Notes under the pieces: model-generated
Told to the model about the DNA's origin: nothing
The model's input: the letters and a program-made list of their open reading frames with translations, nothing else
The model's database searches: none
Made by a program: the position numbers and the translations under genes
Shown: positions 48,677 to 49,040 of the stretch, piece by piece
Numbering within the stretch: the first letter of the stretch is position 1
How the letters are laid out: each line of letters opens with the position of its first letter
Source of the DNA: Stentor coeruleus
Lineage: Eukaryota; Ciliophora; Heterotrichea; Heterotrichida; Stentoridae
Assembly (NCBI GenBank): GCA_001970955.1
Contig: MPUH01000508.1
Location: 1 to 49,040, forward strand
DNA length: 49,040 nucleotides
Direction: 5' to 3'

Positions 48677-49040
48677 ATTTTATATTCTGAGAAGGATTAT
48701 AATAATTTTCAGAGAATCTTGGTATATTAAGCTATATTATTGATTTTTTGAGACTAAAAGTTTAAATTTTATAGTTGAGTACTATTATATAATCAAAATC
48801 ATAATTTAATAAGAAATTACTTATAAAATTATCATAAATTATATTAATTTGTTATAAATATGCATTTTTCCTTCTAATAATATATTTAGCTGAATAGAAA
48901 TGTATAGGAATAATACATTGAACTTTGCTTTAATTCTATAAAACTAATTAAAAGGCATAATAAACAAAATACATAAAGTTCTATCGGATTAGGTTTTTTC
49001 CACTGAATATTTTATATTTTTTAAGGCTTTTTTAAGGCTT

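Larger units (their letters stand above)
47830..49040. other. AT-rich window end with tandem repeats and a possible small spliced gene
   Basis: Apart from the separate entries at 48005, 48137 and 48524, no gene is recognised. From about 48640 to the window end the DNA is AT-rich without visible structure, and no telomeric repeat is present. Confidence 0.35.

Overview
The window looks like a macronuclear chromosome segment from a heterotrich ciliate, most plausibly Stentor or a close relative. It is very AT-rich and gene-dense on both strands. Its spliced genes carry introns of only 15 or 16 nt (GT...AG), and removing them restores reading frame and conserved domains. TAA, TAG and TGA all end genes, no conserved gene contains an in-frame stop, and TGG encodes Trp. 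The standard code therefore fits, which argues against Blepharisma (UGA read as Trp) and Condylostoma. No tRNA, rRNA, CRISPR array, telomere tract or transposase was seen.

Left part (about 1-20 kb): a TBC-domain protein with PH-like, coiled-coil and F-box-like regions; a small SHIPPO/STPGR-type protein; a secreted PHB-depolymerase-like esterase (-); a three-exon FAN/NSMAF-type BEACH-WD40 protein (-); an LRR protein (-); a TRAPPC11 homologue; an unknown protein; and a four-cyclic-nucleotide-domain PKG.

Middle (20-40.7 kb): an IQ-motif protein with a 16-nt intron, several small hypothetical proteins, a type I membrane protein (-), GOT1, a two-EF-hand protein, a MORN-repeat protein, a four-exon BAR-PH-ArfGAP-ankyrin protein, a CFAP161-calcyphosine fusion (-), two SCP/FCP1-type phosphatases, an OSBP-related protein (-), a long-form RNase Z (ELAC2 type) and a USP deubiquitinase. 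Membrane traffic (TBC, FAN, TRAPPC11, GOT1, ACAP-like, ORP) and ciliary/cortical proteins (CFAP161, SHIPPO, IQ, MORN) dominate. There are no operons; each gene has its own flanks.

Right part (40.7-49 kb): gene-poor, with long AT-rich spacers, low-complexity basic proteins of unknown function (two of them paralogues), short tandem repeats, and fragments that may be decayed genes.

Two structural points affect interpretation. First, each of the three single-N gaps (24233, 39319, 43039) is flanked by a direct duplication, which looks like an unmerged contig overlap; the one at 43039 artificially splits one minus-strand gene into two. Second, gene flanks are strongly strand-asymmetric: upstream DNA is G-poor on the sense strand and downstream DNA is C-poor. 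This works as an orientation marker.
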